Shown: positions 8,444 to 17,666, counted from the stretch's first letter. The stretch is DNA of 64,000 nucleotides from VRUE01 sp963728045 (GCA_963728045.1 CAVSIE010000004.1:372001-436000), one strand, 5' to 3'. Program-made: numbers and translations. Notes: a model not told the origin generated them from the sequence alone.

Positions 8444-9052
8444 CTAGGCGAGCTTGGCGCGGCGGAACAGCTCGCCCGCGGTGGCGACCAGGACGGCGAC
8501 CGCGCTGGCGGCGAGGAGGGGCTTCCAGAGGTCCTCCTCGAAGGTGGCGCCACCGAAGTAGCCGAGCAGGGCGATGTAGGTCGCCCAGAGACAGGAGGCG
8601 ACCGCGTCGATCGCGACAAAGCGGCGCCACGGCATCTCCAGCGTGCCGGCCGAGAAGGTCGTCGCCGTGCGACCGCCGGGGATGAAGCGGGCGGCGATGA
8701 TGATCACGGCGCCGCGCTCCTGGAGCTGCCTGCGCGCCCACTCCACCCGCTGTCGGCTGCGTCCGGAGGAGAAAAACCTGCGCTCGGCCCGGCGGCCGAG
8801 CGACGCGCCCAGGCCGTAGGAAGCGTTGTCGCCGAGGAAGCTGCCGATCGCGCCGGCGAAGATCACGAAGGGGAGGATCAGCTCATCGTTGGCGGCCAGC
8901 ACGCCGGCTGTGATCATCATCGCCTCGCCCGGAGCGATCGGGAAGAGCGAATCGAGCGCGACCGAGGCGACGAGCGCCGGGTAGGTCCAGACCTGGCCGC
9001 CGATTGCGTCCTCGAGCCATTCGAAGGCAGTAACGGCCAGCAGCAATCCCAT
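8444..9052 (-). CDS. DedA-family membrane protein (VTT domain)
   Basis: Inner-membrane protein of 202 residues, of the DedA/VTT family linked to lipid flipping, undecaprenyl-phosphate recycling and membrane homeostasis. The pattern includes a first hydrophobic segment, ALDSLFPIAPGEAMMITAG, the motif GAIGSFLGDNASYGLG, the amphipathic RRQLQERGAVIIIAARFIPGGRT with the conserved RFIPG(G)R, and terminal transmembrane helices. The acidic residue and the arginine typical of the transport-like core are present. It is likely cotranscribed with the downstream tRNA-Cys. Confidence 0.9.
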   Translation of the reverse strand: MGLLLAVTAFEWLEDAIGGQVWTYPALVASVALDSLFPIAPGEAMMITAGVLAANDELILPFVIFAGAIGSFLGDNASYGLGASLGRRAERRFFSSGRSRQRVEWARRQLQERGAVIIIAARFIPGGRTATTFSAGTLEMPWRRFVAIDAVASCLWATYIALLGYFGGATFEEDLWKPLLAASAVAVLVATAGELFRRAKLA

Positions 9053-9093
9053 GGCTCGTCTCTCTACCCGCAGCGGCCCTTAAGCAGCACGGG

Positions 9094-9846
9094 TCAAGAA
9101 GGCTCTGAGATCACCAGGCGCAAAGCGCCGTCGTACTGCTCCATCTCACGCAGGCGCCCGTGCTCGGCGTCCCAGGCGCCCGATTCCAGCGCCGTGTCGA
9201 GCCGTTCGACGATTCGCTCCTCGACGCCCGGCGGCAGCAGCGCCCACATCGACTGGGCGCCGCGCACGGCTGGATCGAGCAGCTGCTCCGGCCGGCTCCA
9301 GAAGGCCTCGAAGAACCCGTCGGTGCAGTCGGCCGGGGTCGGGAAGCGCTCGATCCGGGCTTGCCCGCCAAGCGCGGCCGCGACCGACTCCAGAGACTGG
9401 AAGCGCGGGCGCTCGATCTCCAGCCCCTCAGCGAGGTGCTCCTGCTGCCAGGCAGGGAGATGATCGAGGTCGAAGGTGAAGACCACGACAGGGCCCCGGG
9501 CCACGCGCCGCAGCTCCGCCAGGCCCGCCTCCACGGGATGCCAGTGGTGGATGGTCACGCAGGCCATCGCCGCGTCGACGGAGTCGTCGTCGAACGGCAG
9601 CGCCTCAGCGCGGGCGTCGATCACGGGCGCCGCGCCCGGCGGGCGCTGGGCGCGCATCGTCGCGCTCGGCTCGGCAGCGAGCACCCAGCGGTCGGTGGGC
9701 TCGTAGGAGCCCGAGCCGGCGCCGACGTTGAGGACCGTCTCCGCGTCGCCGAGAGCGGCGTGGATCCGGGCAGCTATCCGCGGGTCGGCCCGCCGATGAC
9801 GGGCGTAGGTGCGCCCGTGCCGCTCGTAGTCGACGCTCAGTCCCAC
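9094..9846 (-). CDS. Class I SAM-dependent methyltransferase
   Basis: 250-residue Rossmann-fold methyltransferase. SAM-binding motif I is VLNVGAGSGSYEP, followed by the acidic end of strand 2 (AAEPSATM), DARAEALPFDDDSVDAAMAC (motif II) and LRRVARGPVVVFTFD (motif III). This is the UbiE/methyltransferase-11 type; the substrate cannot be inferred. The gene is 15 bp downstream of the DUF4188 gene on the same strand, so they may share a transcript. Confidence 0.82.
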   Translation of the reverse strand: MGLSVDYERHGRTYARHRRADPRIAARIHAALGDAETVLNVGAGSGSYEPTDRWVLAAEPSATMRAQRPPGAAPVIDARAEALPFDDDSVDAAMACVTIHHWHPVEAGLAELRRVARGPVVVFTFDLDHLPAWQQEHLAEGLEIERPRFQSLESVAAALGGQARIERFPTPADCTDGFFEAFWSRPEQLLDPAVRGAQSMWALLPPGVEERIVERLDTALESGAWDAEHGRLREMEQYDGALRLVISEPS

Positions 9847-9861
9847 CCTCGTGCGCCTGAC

Positions 9862-10362
9862 TCAGGCCTCGATGCCCTCAGTGAGAGCGCCCTCGGGATA
9901 GGACTCCTCGCGAATCCCTGCTCGACCTGCGGCCGTAGCCTTACGACCGGCAGCAGGCGCCAGGCTCGTGGCCGCGCCGAGACCGATCGGCGGCATGTTG
10001 TTGTAGACGGACTCGTAGCTGCCCGCAGAGACGAGGTACGTCTCGTGCCAGATGCCAACGTCGCCGCTCGACCCAACCCGCTTGTTGAAGGCGACCCAGG
10101 CGGGCCAGTGCGTAGCGTCCTTGTTTCGCGCATAGGTCTCGAGGCGCTCGAAGGAACGCCAGTACTGGACGACCAGCGGTCGTCGAGGATTTCCGAGATA
10201 CAGGTCGGCGCCGAGCAGCCCGGACTCGGGGCTCTGTTCGAGCTCCCGCAGCATCTTCGGCATCGCGAGGAAGACCGGCAGCCACTTCCAGACCTTCCAG
10301 AGCCTGTTGATCCGCAGGCCGATGAGGAAGACGACGAAATCGCCCTCGATCGCAGCCGTCAC
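9862..10362 (-). CDS. DUF4188 (monooxygenase-like) protein
   Basis: 166-residue protein matching the DUF4188 family: EGDFVVFLIGLRINRLWKVWKWLPVFLAMPKML at the N-terminus, then VVQYWRSFERLETYARNKDATHWPAW. This is a ferredoxin-like (Dabb/monooxygenase-type) fold; its function is unknown. The GTG at 10362 is the only standard start, but the open frame continues upstream with family-like residues APVIDKRV, so the real start may be a few codons earlier at a non-standard codon. The gene lies 66 bp downstream of the truncated tRNA-Gly, just outside the left island junction. Confidence 0.75.
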   Translation of the reverse strand: MTAAIEGDFVVFLIGLRINRLWKVWKWLPVFLAMPKMLRELEQSPESGLLGADLYLGNPRRPLVVQYWRSFERLETYARNKDATHWPAWVAFNKRVGSSGDVGIWHETYLVSAGSYESVYNNMPPIGLGAATSLAPAAGRKATAAGRAGIREESYPEGALTEGIEA

Positions 10363-10428
10363 GCGCTTGTCGATGACCGGTGCCGCTGGCTCGCCTTCCT
10401 CTTGGGACCGGCTCTGCGATGCGAAGAA

Positions 10429-10471
10429 AAGCGGCTGATGGGATTCGAACCCACGACCTTCTGCATGGCAA
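10429..10471 (-). repeat. Left attachment repeat (attL), tRNA-Gly 3' fragment
   Basis: The 43 bp are identical to 51757-51799. The sequence is the 3' part of tRNA-Gly(GCC): acceptor 3' strand, T-arm, variable loop and half of the anticodon arm. Beyond base 10471 the match to the tRNA ends abruptly, so this copy cannot form a tRNA. Confidence 0.85.
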
Positions 10472-11532
10472 CTACGGCGATCTCCGAGAGTCGCGCGCCG
10501 CGAATGTGGCGGCTTGCAGGGGTTTCGTAATGGCGCGGCAGACGGCCGCGATCAGCAATACGCACGGATATGCGCCGATATGCAGCGATTTGGGAACTTC
10601 GGCGCAGAAGTGCCCGAAATCGCGGAGACCGGTTTGATTCGCCTCAAGGGGCCGATCACCGGCCCCTTGAGGGAGGCATCGAGCTCGCGCCCTGGGGGCG
10701 GCGCTGAAGAACCATGCCACCACCGCTGCGGTCTCGCCGGACAGAACCGGGAGGGCGATCCGTCCGAAGCAAACGGCATCGTGGCGTCACCGGAGAAGCT
10801 GCAGCCGCCAGTTCGTGACGTGGCGTCAGAGGTGGCGCTGAGTCGGGGTGGGCTCGGATTGCCAACCCGCAGTCGGGTAAAGGCAATCTCACCAGCACGC
10901 GAACTCGCAACAGCGCCGGGGCGGCCGTAAGAAGGGGTCCGCCAGGCTGCCCAGAGACGCGCGTGTGCCTACGTCCGGCGCGTCTTGATAGTCCAGAGCG
11001 GCGACATGCACTGCCGCGGGTAGACGGGCGCGAGCGGGGGAAGCTGGTACCTGGCCGCGTTGGAGCGTCCGTGCCGAAAGCCTCCGGTCCCACCGTCGGC
11101 GAGCGCCCTACCTCCCCGGCGGGGGGTAGGGGCCTCTGCCAACCGAAGCCCGCCCATCAGCGAGCATCGCGTTTGAGCCTCGAAGGAAACACGCTTGAAC
11201 CAGCGCCAACGCAAGTAGTTATCGGGTGTTCCTTTGCCTCTTTAGGGCGCAAAAACGACGCCGCCCGATTTCTAAATTTTCTGCGCGATTCGCCACCCCC
11301 CGGGTGCCGCCCGCAAATTGGCGGTGGCCCCTTGCCCTTCCAGGCCGCATGAACGCGCGCCTTGCCGCCAAATTCGCCCCCGCGCTTAATCGTGTCCAGC
11401 AGCTCGCTTGACCTCCCGCCCAGTCCGCCCCCGCCTACTGCCCCAAGCAGGTCGAGGAGCACTGACATCTGCGCACGACTTATCCCGTAGGTCCAGGAAA
11501 GCTGCCTTTGGGCGAAAAACAAACGGCCTGGT
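10472..11532. other. Left island end, non-coding; candidate integrase arm sites
   Basis: About 1.06 kb with no convincing gene on either strand. The first 200 bases hold two close copies of GATATGC (about 10566-10585). They also hold an imperfect inverted repeat, TTTGGGAACTTC / GAAGTGCCCGAAA (about 10589-10620), followed by GGTTTGATT. A similar arrangement, in the same orientation, occurs just inside the right end (about 51657-51712). Such repeats are plausible arm-type sites for the integrase. The rest of the interval shows only GC-rich sequence with no domain-like translation. Confidence 0.45.
10642..10672. terminator. Long perfect hairpin inside left island end
   Basis: A perfect 12-bp inverted repeat, CCTCAAGGGGCC and GGCCCCTTGAGG, with a 7-base loop. 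There is no T-run after it. It may be an insulator or terminator between attL and the integrase transcript, or part of the recombination region. Confidence 0.4.
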
Positions 11533-11556
11533 TTGTGGACGCCGGGAACAAGATCA

Positions 11557-12507
11557 ATGCAAATCAACCGGGCCCGCAGAAGGTACATACGTTGGTTGCT
11601 CGCGACGCGAGACCTGTCGCCGCACACCATTCGCGCCTACGACGCGGATCTCGCCAGTTTCGAGCGATACCTGGGAGCCAATTTCGCAGCCGCGGAGATC
11701 GACCAGGACGCTGTGGTCTCATTCATCGAGCACGAGAAGGCCGCCAAGCTCTCCCCCGCTTCACTGAGGAGGCGAGCGGCGGCTTTACGCGGCTTTTGTC
11801 GCTGGATGCTTGCCCAAGGTCTCCTCATTCCCGATCCCTGGAGCGGCACTAACCTCGCGCTAGGGCGACCCCGCCGGCTGCCTCGCGCTCTCCCAGCCCA
11901 CGAACTCGACCGCCTCATGGGATTTCTCGCCGGGGCAGCCGGACTCGGCGCGGGTAGAGAACCCGACACCCGCGCCGTTGAGGAGAGGCCGCATGAGTCG
12001 ACAACCCTCCTCGCCGTCGCGCTGATGATCACCACGGGCATCCGAGTCAACGAGAGCGTCAGCATCAAGTGCCATGACATCGATCTGCCCGGCGGGACAC
12101 TACGACTGGTCGGCAAGGGACGCCGCGAGCGACAGGTTTTTCTCGCGAACGACTGGATCGCAAGCCTTACGAGCGCCTATATCGACGCACGCACCTCACT
12201 CGGTCTCGACCACTCTCATCTGCTCTTCAATCTCCGCTATGACCCACTAACACCACCGGCTATGCGATCCCGCCTCGCCAAGACGACCCGGGCCGCCGGC
12301 CTTGGAATCCACGTCACCCCCCACATGCTGCGCCATACCGCCGCGACCCAGCTAATCGAGGCCGGCGTTGACATTCGCTACATCCAACGCCTGCTCGGCC
12401 ACGCCAGCCTCAGCACAACAGAGATCTACACCCACGTTTCCGACCGCGCCCTCCACCGCGTCGTCTCGGACGCCGACGTCCTCGGGAGGTTCGTCCAGGC
12501 ACGATAA
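11557..12507 (+). CDS. Tyrosine-type site-specific integrase/recombinase
   Basis: Phage-integrase family enzyme of 316 residues from the ATG at 11557. An N-terminal core-binding (SAM-like) domain spans about 1-90 (HTIRAYDADLASFERYLG) and the catalytic domain about 110-316. Catalytic residues are visible: Arg in TTGIRVNES, Lys in GKGRRERQVF, HMLRHTAATQL (His-x-x-Arg), GHAS and the nucleophile Tyr in TEIYTHV. All are intact, so it should be active. It sits about 1.1 kb from attL and reads into the island, and is the obvious enzyme for integration at tRNA-Gly. It differs from the chromosomal XerD at 57224-58111. Confidence 0.9.
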   Translation: MQINRARRRYIRWLLATRDLSPHTIRAYDADLASFERYLGANFAAAEIDQDAVVSFIEHEKAAKLSPASLRRRAAALRGFCRWMLAQGLLIPDPWSGTNLALGRPRRLPRALPAHELDRLMGFLAGAAGLGAGREPDTRAVEERPHESTTLLAVALMITTGIRVNESVSIKCHDIDLPGGTLRLVGKGRRERQVFLANDWIASLTSAYIDARTSLGLDHSHLLFNLRYDPLTPPAMRSRLAKTTRAAGLGIHVTPHMLRHTAATQLIEAGVDIRYIQRLLGHASLSTTEIYTHVSDRALHRVVSDADVLGRFVQAR

Positions 12508-12520
12508 CTAGGGATTATCG

Positions 12521-13651
12521 GTGTCGGGCGCGGACCACACGGCGGCACACGACCGTCTGCGGGCGATCGACCACGCTCTCTGTGAGCATGGGCCTGACGT
12601 TGCGCTCTTCCTGATTTTCGACCGGCCGTCTCGGGTGAGCGAACGCCCAGGGCTAGTACGTACCTACTTCGCCGAGCGGTGCGTTTCCGATACCCAGCTC
12701 GACCAGATGCTGGACACGTTCCGCGCGATCGGAGCGTACGCCGAGCTGCTGGACGGCGAGCGGGGCCTTATCGATGCCCTGGCGGCCGGTCACGTCGAGC
12801 GAGTGGGTCGTCGGCTCAGCGTTGCCTACGACGGCATCGGTTGGGGCGTGGGCAACGACGGGTTCGAGCCCGGCCGAAAGGCACTTGCCCCAGCTGTGGC
12901 CGACTCGTATCGCTTGCTCTGCACTGGGTCCGACCCGTATGTCAATGCCCTCGTACTGCACAAGTTCCACTCCTTCCTCGTTCTGCGAGCCCTCGGGATC
13001 AGGGCACCCCGTGTGTGGGGCTATGACACCGAGGTCGGCTGGGTGGGGGAGCGGCCACCGGCCGGTCTCAAGGTCATCGCCAAGTCGACGTATGAGGCGA
13101 GGTCGGTGGGGGTCACCCAGGAGTCCGTCTTCGTGGTCGACTCGGCGTGCGAGGCGCGCGTCTCAGCTATCGCGGACGACATCGGCCAGGCCGTCACCGT
13201 CCAGGAATTCATCGACGGCATGGAGGTGTCCGTGCCCGTGGTGTCATGCCCCGAGCGGCACGTCCTCCCGCCCATGAAGCAGACCCTAGAGAGGGCCCCG
13301 GGCGATCCCACGGCCTTCACCACGGTCGAAGACAGCATGCGACGCGACGCGCTGTCCTTCGCTCAGCTAGAAGGGCCCGCGAGCTTGCTCGAAGAGCTGC
13401 GGAACGGCGCCTCGTGGATCTTCGAGGCCCTCAAGATGAGGGGGGTCGGACGTATCGACTTCCGGGTCGACGGCCGGAACCGCCCCTGGGTGACGGACGT
13501 GGCGGTCGAGCCCGGCTGGAGTCCCGCCGGATCGGCCTTCGCGTCGTTCGCGGAGCTGGGAATCGATTACCCGACCTTCCTTCGCATGATCATCGGGATC
13601 ACGCTGGCGGGGGCGGAAGTTCTTCCGACGGCCGACCCCGTCCGCCCGTGA
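12521..13651 (+). CDS. ATP-grasp protein, D-Ala-D-Ala ligase-like
   Basis: 376-residue protein beginning at GTG, 13 bases after the integrase stop. The C-terminal half resembles the ATP-grasp fold: a lysine-containing segment GLKVIAKSTYEARSVGV, VQEFIDGMEVSVPVV, and a metal-binding end GVGRIDFRVDGRNRPWVTDV followed by VEPGWSP and GIDYPTFLRMIIG, which parallels the end of D-alanine-D-alanine ligases. The usual Glu-x-Asn metal motif is replaced (DVAVEPG), so metal binding or substrate may differ. It probably forms an amide bond between amino acids or a related ligation. Its position beside the integrase suggests it travels with the element. Confidence 0.7.
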   Translation: MSGADHTAAHDRLRAIDHALCEHGPDVALFLIFDRPSRVSERPGLVRTYFAERCVSDTQLDQMLDTFRAIGAYAELLDGERGLIDALAAGHVERVGRRLSVAYDGIGWGVGNDGFEPGRKALAPAVADSYRLLCTGSDPYVNALVLHKFHSFLVLRALGIRAPRVWGYDTEVGWVGERPPAGLKVIAKSTYEARSVGVTQESVFVVDSACEARVSAIADDIGQAVTVQEFIDGMEVSVPVVSCPERHVLPPMKQTLERAPGDPTAFTTVEDSMRRDALSFAQLEGPASLLEELRNGASWIFEALKMRGVGRIDFRVDGRNRPWVTDVAVEPGWSPAGSAFASFAELGIDYPTFLRMIIGITLAGAEVLPTADPVRP

Positions 13652-13877
13652 CATCAGTGACCCGGAAGGGACCGAGAGTGTCCACGCGCGAGCGGCCCAC
13701 AGCGGACGAGGCCACGCGCCGAGCACGCCGCCCACATAGATCGCCGCCAGTTGGCGAAGGTCGAACTGGGGTCTCATCGCACGGGCCTCCTATCAGCGTC
13801 GCTGGACGTGGATAGAGGCCATCAGCGGCCCGCGGCCGCGGTTATGAGGGAGCGAGCCTCATCGCTCGAAGCGGAGT

Positions 13878-14432
13878 CTAACCGGACGAAAGGGTCAGGA
13901 TCCTCCTGTCCTCGCGGGCGGGGCGAAGGATCAGGACCTCGGCCGGAGCTCTCTCCAGAAGCCAGACGAGGTCGTCACCGGAGAGCCCGGCGCGAGACTC
14001 TGCGGTGGCGGGGACCACGACCCGATCGAAGCGCTCCCGGTCGAGCAGGCGGGCCAGGGCGTGGCGATAGGAGCGGCCGCGCTCGACGCGGGCATCCACC
14101 GCCACGCCCTGGTCGGCAGCCCGCTGCTCTATGACCTCGAGCATCGGCATCGCCTTGGCGGCCTCCCTGGGAATCGCGCAGTCTAGGGGCAGCTGCTTCG
14201 GAACCGTTGCGAGATAGGCCGGCATAAGGGTCGCCTCCTCGGCCCGCGCCAGTCGCAGCGCAGCGTCCACGGCGCGGCGGGAAATCTCGGTCCCGGTGAA
14301 CGGCAGGAGGATCTGGTGGACGGGCTGTGGCCGCTCGGAGCGGCGACCGCGCCTGTGGGCGCGAGCGATCAGGTAGCCGGCGGCCAGTCCAGTGAGCAGC
14401 GCGACCCCGATCAGCAACCGCTCGACGGTCAC
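13878..14432 (-). CDS. Universal stress protein-family domain with N-terminal membrane anchor
   Basis: 184 residues. One transmembrane segment (about 5-24, LLIGVALLTGLAAGYLIA) is followed by a UspA-like alpha/beta domain: HQILLPFTGTEISRRAVDAALRLA, then GRSYRHALARLLDRERFDRVVVPAT and a C-terminal VLILRPA. Usp domains bind nucleotides and are often part of KdpD. This gene directly follows the kdpD N-terminal gene with a GTGA overlap, so it is the last gene of the kdp operon and may tether or modulate the sensor. The 226 bp to the convergent ATP-grasp gene hold no visible gene. Confidence 0.75.
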   Translation of the reverse strand: MTVERLLIGVALLTGLAAGYLIARAHRRGRRSERPQPVHQILLPFTGTEISRRAVDAALRLARAEEATLMPAYLATVPKQLPLDCAIPREAAKAMPMLEVIEQRAADQGVAVDARVERGRSYRHALARLLDRERFDRVVVPATAESRAGLSGDDLVWLLERAPAEVLILRPAREDRRILTLSSG

Positions 14433-15589
14433 TTTTCCTCCTTGAGGCCGCGGTGGGAGACGATCCGCACGTCCACGCCGTGCGGCGTGGCGTTCATCAA
14501 CCGCTGCGGCAGCGGCTCGCGCAAGCGGGCGAGGCCGTGGCGGGGCAGCGACTCCCCGACCATGATGTAGGTGGTGCCGCGCCCGCGAGCCACGCGCGCC
14601 GCAGCGGTGACGAGGTCATCGCTCTCCTCGGTCAGGAAGGTGGCGCCGAGGACCGAGGCGAGGTGGCGCAGCGCCGTCACCTGCCGCTCGACCTCGCCCT
14701 CGATCGGCTGAGAGGGAGGCTTCACCCAGAGCAGGTCGAGCGGGGCGCCGAGCCGCTGGCTCGAGCGCCAGGCGCGGCGCACCAGCCGCTGCGAGGAGGG
14801 CTGCGGGCGGACCAGCGCCAGCAGCCGCTCCCCCACGGCTTTCGGCACCTCGGCCGAGACCCGCTCCTCGCGGGTGCCGAGCGGCTCCTCGACCACGAGC
14901 CGCTTCGCCTCCACCTCCTGGGCGACCTGGCGCAGCGCGACCTCGCGCAGCGCCAGCAGGTTTTCCACGGTGAAGAAGTTGCGCAGCGCCGCCTCGATGC
15001 GCTCGCCCGGGTAAACCTTGCCGGCGCGCAGACGCTCGATAAGCGCCTCGGGAGTGAGGTCGATCAGCACCACCTCGTCGGCTTCACCAAGCACCGCATC
15101 GGGAATCGTCTCCCGCACCCGCGTCCCGGTCAGCTCGGCGACCTGATCGTTCAACGACTCCAGGTGCTGGACGTTGACGGTGGAGAAGACGTCGATCCCC
15201 GCAGCGAGCACGTCGCGCACGTCTTCGTAGCGCTTGGCGTGCTCGGCACCCGGGGCGTTGGTGTGGGCAAGCTCGTCGATCAGAGCCAGCTCGGGCGCTC
15301 GCGCCAGCAGCGCGGGAAGGTCCATCTCCTCGAGGGCGGTGTCGCGGTAGGTGACGCGCCGCCGGGGGACCGTCTCCAGTCCCTCGGCCAGGGCCGAGGT
15401 CTCTGGTCGCTTGTGGGGCTCGATGTAGCCGATCGCAACGTCGCGGCCGGCGTCCTGCTCGGCGTGTCCCTCCTGCAGCATCCGGTAGGTCTTCCCCACT
15501 CCGGCCGCCATGCCGATGAAGACCTTGAGGTGTCCACGGCGAGCAGGTCGCACACCCTCATTCTCCGCCGCGGTTTCTGCGGCGGACAT
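14429..15589 (-). CDS. kdpD: KdpD N-terminal sensor half (KdpD + Usp domains), stand-alone
   Basis: 386-residue cytoplasmic protein equal to the N-terminal part of KdpD. It starts with GHLKVFIGMAAGVGKTYRML (Walker A), then ALIDELAHTNAPG (Walker B-like), DVFSTVNVQHLESLND and GVDVRIVSHRG at the end; residues after about 250 form a Usp-like domain. Full KdpD has about 900 residues with four transmembrane helices and a kinase; these are absent here and are encoded separately at 20938-22086. In the Kdp system this half senses K+ limitation and c-di-AMP and controls kinase output. One base separates it from kdpB. Confidence 0.9.
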   Translation of the reverse strand: MSAAETAAENEGVRPARRGHLKVFIGMAAGVGKTYRMLQEGHAEQDAGRDVAIGYIEPHKRPETSALAEGLETVPRRRVTYRDTALEEMDLPALLARAPELALIDELAHTNAPGAEHAKRYEDVRDVLAAGIDVFSTVNVQHLESLNDQVAELTGTRVRETIPDAVLGEADEVVLIDLTPEALIERLRAGKVYPGERIEAALRNFFTVENLLALREVALRQVAQEVEAKRLVVEEPLGTREERVSAEVPKAVGERLLALVRPQPSSQRLVRRAWRSSQRLGAPLDLLWVKPPSQPIEGEVERQVTALRHLASVLGATFLTEESDDLVTAAARVARGRGTTYIMVGESLPRHGLARLREPLPQRLMNATPHGVDVRIVSHRGLKEEK

Positions 15590-15590
15590 C

Positions 15591-17666
15591 TCAAGCCCCC
15601 AACAGGTTGTGAATCACGAGGTCGAGGAGCTTGATCCCGATGAATGGAACGATCAGCCCACCGAGGCCGAAGATCAGCATGTTTCGCCGCAGCAGCGCCG
15701 TCGCGCCGATCGGCCGGTAGCGAACACCGCGAAGAGCCAGCGGGACCAGCAGCGGGATCACCAGGGCGTTGAAGACGATCGCCGAGAGGATCGCCGAACT
15801 CGGCGTGCCCAGCTCCATGATGTTGAGCGTGTCGAGCGGGCCGCGTTCGCCAGGATTGGCGGCGTAGGTGAAGGCGAAGATCGCCGGCAGGATCGCGAAG
15901 TACTTGGCGACGTCGTTGGCGATCGAAAAGGTGGTCAGGGCCCCGCGGGTGATGAGTAGCTGCTTGCCGATCTCCACGACCTCGATCAGCTTCGTCGGGT
16001 TGGAGTCGAGGTCGACCATGTTGCCCGCCTCCCGCGCGGCCTGGGTGCCGGTGTTCATCGCCACGCCCACGTCCGACTGCGCGAGCGCCGGGGCGTCGTT
16101 GGTGCCGTCGCCCGCCATCGCGACCATCCGGCCTTCCTCCTGGTGGCCGCGGATCAGCTCCAGCTTCTGCTCGGGCGTCGCTTCCGGCAGGAAGTCATCG
16201 ACCCCGGCCTCATCGGCGATCTTCGCCGCCGTCAGTCGGTTGTCGCCCGTGACCATGACCGTCGAGATCCCCATCTGCCGCAGCTCGTCGAAGCGAGCGC
16301 GCATCCCCTCCTTGACTATGTCCTTCAGGTAGACGACGCCGAGGACGTGGTTGTCGCGGCATACGGCCAGCGGCGTGCCGCCGTCGTGGCCGATCAGGTC
16401 GAGCTGCTCCTGAAGCTCGGCGGGCGGGCGGCCACCCTGCTCTTCGACGTAGCGGACGATCGCGTCACCGGCGCCCTTGCGGTACTGGTTGCCGTTGACG
16501 TCGACGCCACTCATCCGCGTTTCGGCCGAGAAGGGAACGAAACGCGCGTGAGATTCGAGCTCGCGCTCGCGGATGCCGTACTCGCTCTTGGCGAGGACGA
16601 CGATCGAACGGCCCTCGGGGGTCTCGTCGGCGAGCGAGGAGAGCTGCGCCGCTTCGGCCAGCTCGGCCTCCTCGATCCCCGGCATCGGGATGAACTGCGT
16701 CGCCTCGCGATTGCCGAGGGTGATCGTGCCGGTCTTGTCGAGCAGCAGCACGTCCACGTCGCCGGATGCCTCGACCGCCCGGCCGGAGAGGGCGAGCACG
16801 TTGTGGCGGACGAGGCGGTCCATGCCGGCGATCCCGATCGCCGAGAGCAGCGCGCCGATCGTGGTGGGAATCAGCGCCACCAGCAGCGCGATCAGGGTGA
16901 CGACCGAGGCGTCGGTGCCGGAGAACTCGGCGAAGGGCCGCAGCGAGACGACGACGGCAAGGAAGACGAGGGTGAGCCCCGCGAGCAGAATGTTGAGCGC
17001 GATCTCGTTCGGAGTCTTTCGCCGCTCGGCTCCCTCGACCAGGGCGATCATCCGATCGAGGAAGCTCTGTCCCGGCTCCTGGGTGATCTCGACCACGATC
17101 CGGTCGGAGAGGACCCGCGTCCCGCCGGTCACCGCCGAGCGGTCGCCGCCCGACTCCCGCACGACCGGCGCCGACTCGCCGGTGATCGCCGACTCGTCGA
17201 CCGAGGCGATGCCCTCGATCACCGTGCCGTCGCCGGGGATCGTCTCCCCCGCCTCGACCACGACGACGTCGCCGCGATGCAGCTCGGAGGCGGGCTTTTC
17301 GCCTCCGTCGCGGAGGCGGGCGGCGGTCTCCGTCCGCATCGAGCGCAGCGCGTCGGCCTGGGCCTTGCCGCGCCCCTCGGCGATCGCCTCAGCGAAGTTG
17401 GCGAAGGCGACGGTGAGCCAGAGCCAAACTCCGATCGAGAAGGCGAACCAGGCGGGCTCGTCGCCCCCGCCGAGCGGAGGCCCACCGAAGACCTGGATCA
17501 GCCAGCCGCCGGCGACGATCACAGCGCCGATCTCGACCACGAACATCACCGGGTTGCGGATCTGATGGCGCGGATCGAGCTTGCGCAGGGAATCGATCAT
17601 CGCGCGCACAACGATCGCCCGGTCGAGCAGCGAGCGCGGCTCGTTGCGAAGCGTCTCGTCGGTCAT
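15591..17666 (-). CDS. kdpB: Potassium-transporting P-type ATPase subunit B
   Basis: Catalytic subunit of the KdpFABC K+ pump, 691 residues, normal length. It hydrolyses ATP through an aspartyl-phosphate and drives K+ import through KdpA. Visible: TGES actuator motif (162-165), the phosphorylation motif DKTGT with Asp310, GDNRLTAAKIADEAG, GDGTNDAPALAQSDVGVAM, and several transmembrane helices. The ATG overlaps the kdpC stop (ATGA). The gene follows kdpC, whereas the common order is A-B-C. Confidence 0.97.
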   Translation of the reverse strand: MTDETLRNEPRSLLDRAIVVRAMIDSLRKLDPRHQIRNPVMFVVEIGAVIVAGGWLIQVFGGPPLGGGDEPAWFAFSIGVWLWLTVAFANFAEAIAEGRGKAQADALRSMRTETAARLRDGGEKPASELHRGDVVVVEAGETIPGDGTVIEGIASVDESAITGESAPVVRESGGDRSAVTGGTRVLSDRIVVEITQEPGQSFLDRMIALVEGAERRKTPNEIALNILLAGLTLVFLAVVVSLRPFAEFSGTDASVVTLIALLVALIPTTIGALLSAIGIAGMDRLVRHNVLALSGRAVEASGDVDVLLLDKTGTITLGNREATQFIPMPGIEEAELAEAAQLSSLADETPEGRSIVVLAKSEYGIRERELESHARFVPFSAETRMSGVDVNGNQYRKGAGDAIVRYVEEQGGRPPAELQEQLDLIGHDGGTPLAVCRDNHVLGVVYLKDIVKEGMRARFDELRQMGISTVMVTGDNRLTAAKIADEAGVDDFLPEATPEQKLELIRGHQEEGRMVAMAGDGTNDAPALAQSDVGVAMNTGTQAAREAGNMVDLDSNPTKLIEVVEIGKQLLITRGALTTFSIANDVAKYFAILPAIFAFTYAANPGERGPLDTLNIMELGTPSSAILSAIVFNALVIPLLVPLALRGVRYRPIGATALLRRNMLIFGLGGLIVPFIGIKLLDLVIHNLLGA

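Noticed and set aside
10514..11630. Several open frames of 80-160 codons in the left island end
   Set aside because: All are low-complexity, overlap one another on both strands, lack ribosome-binding sites and show no recognisable motif. An excisionase gene was looked for and not found.
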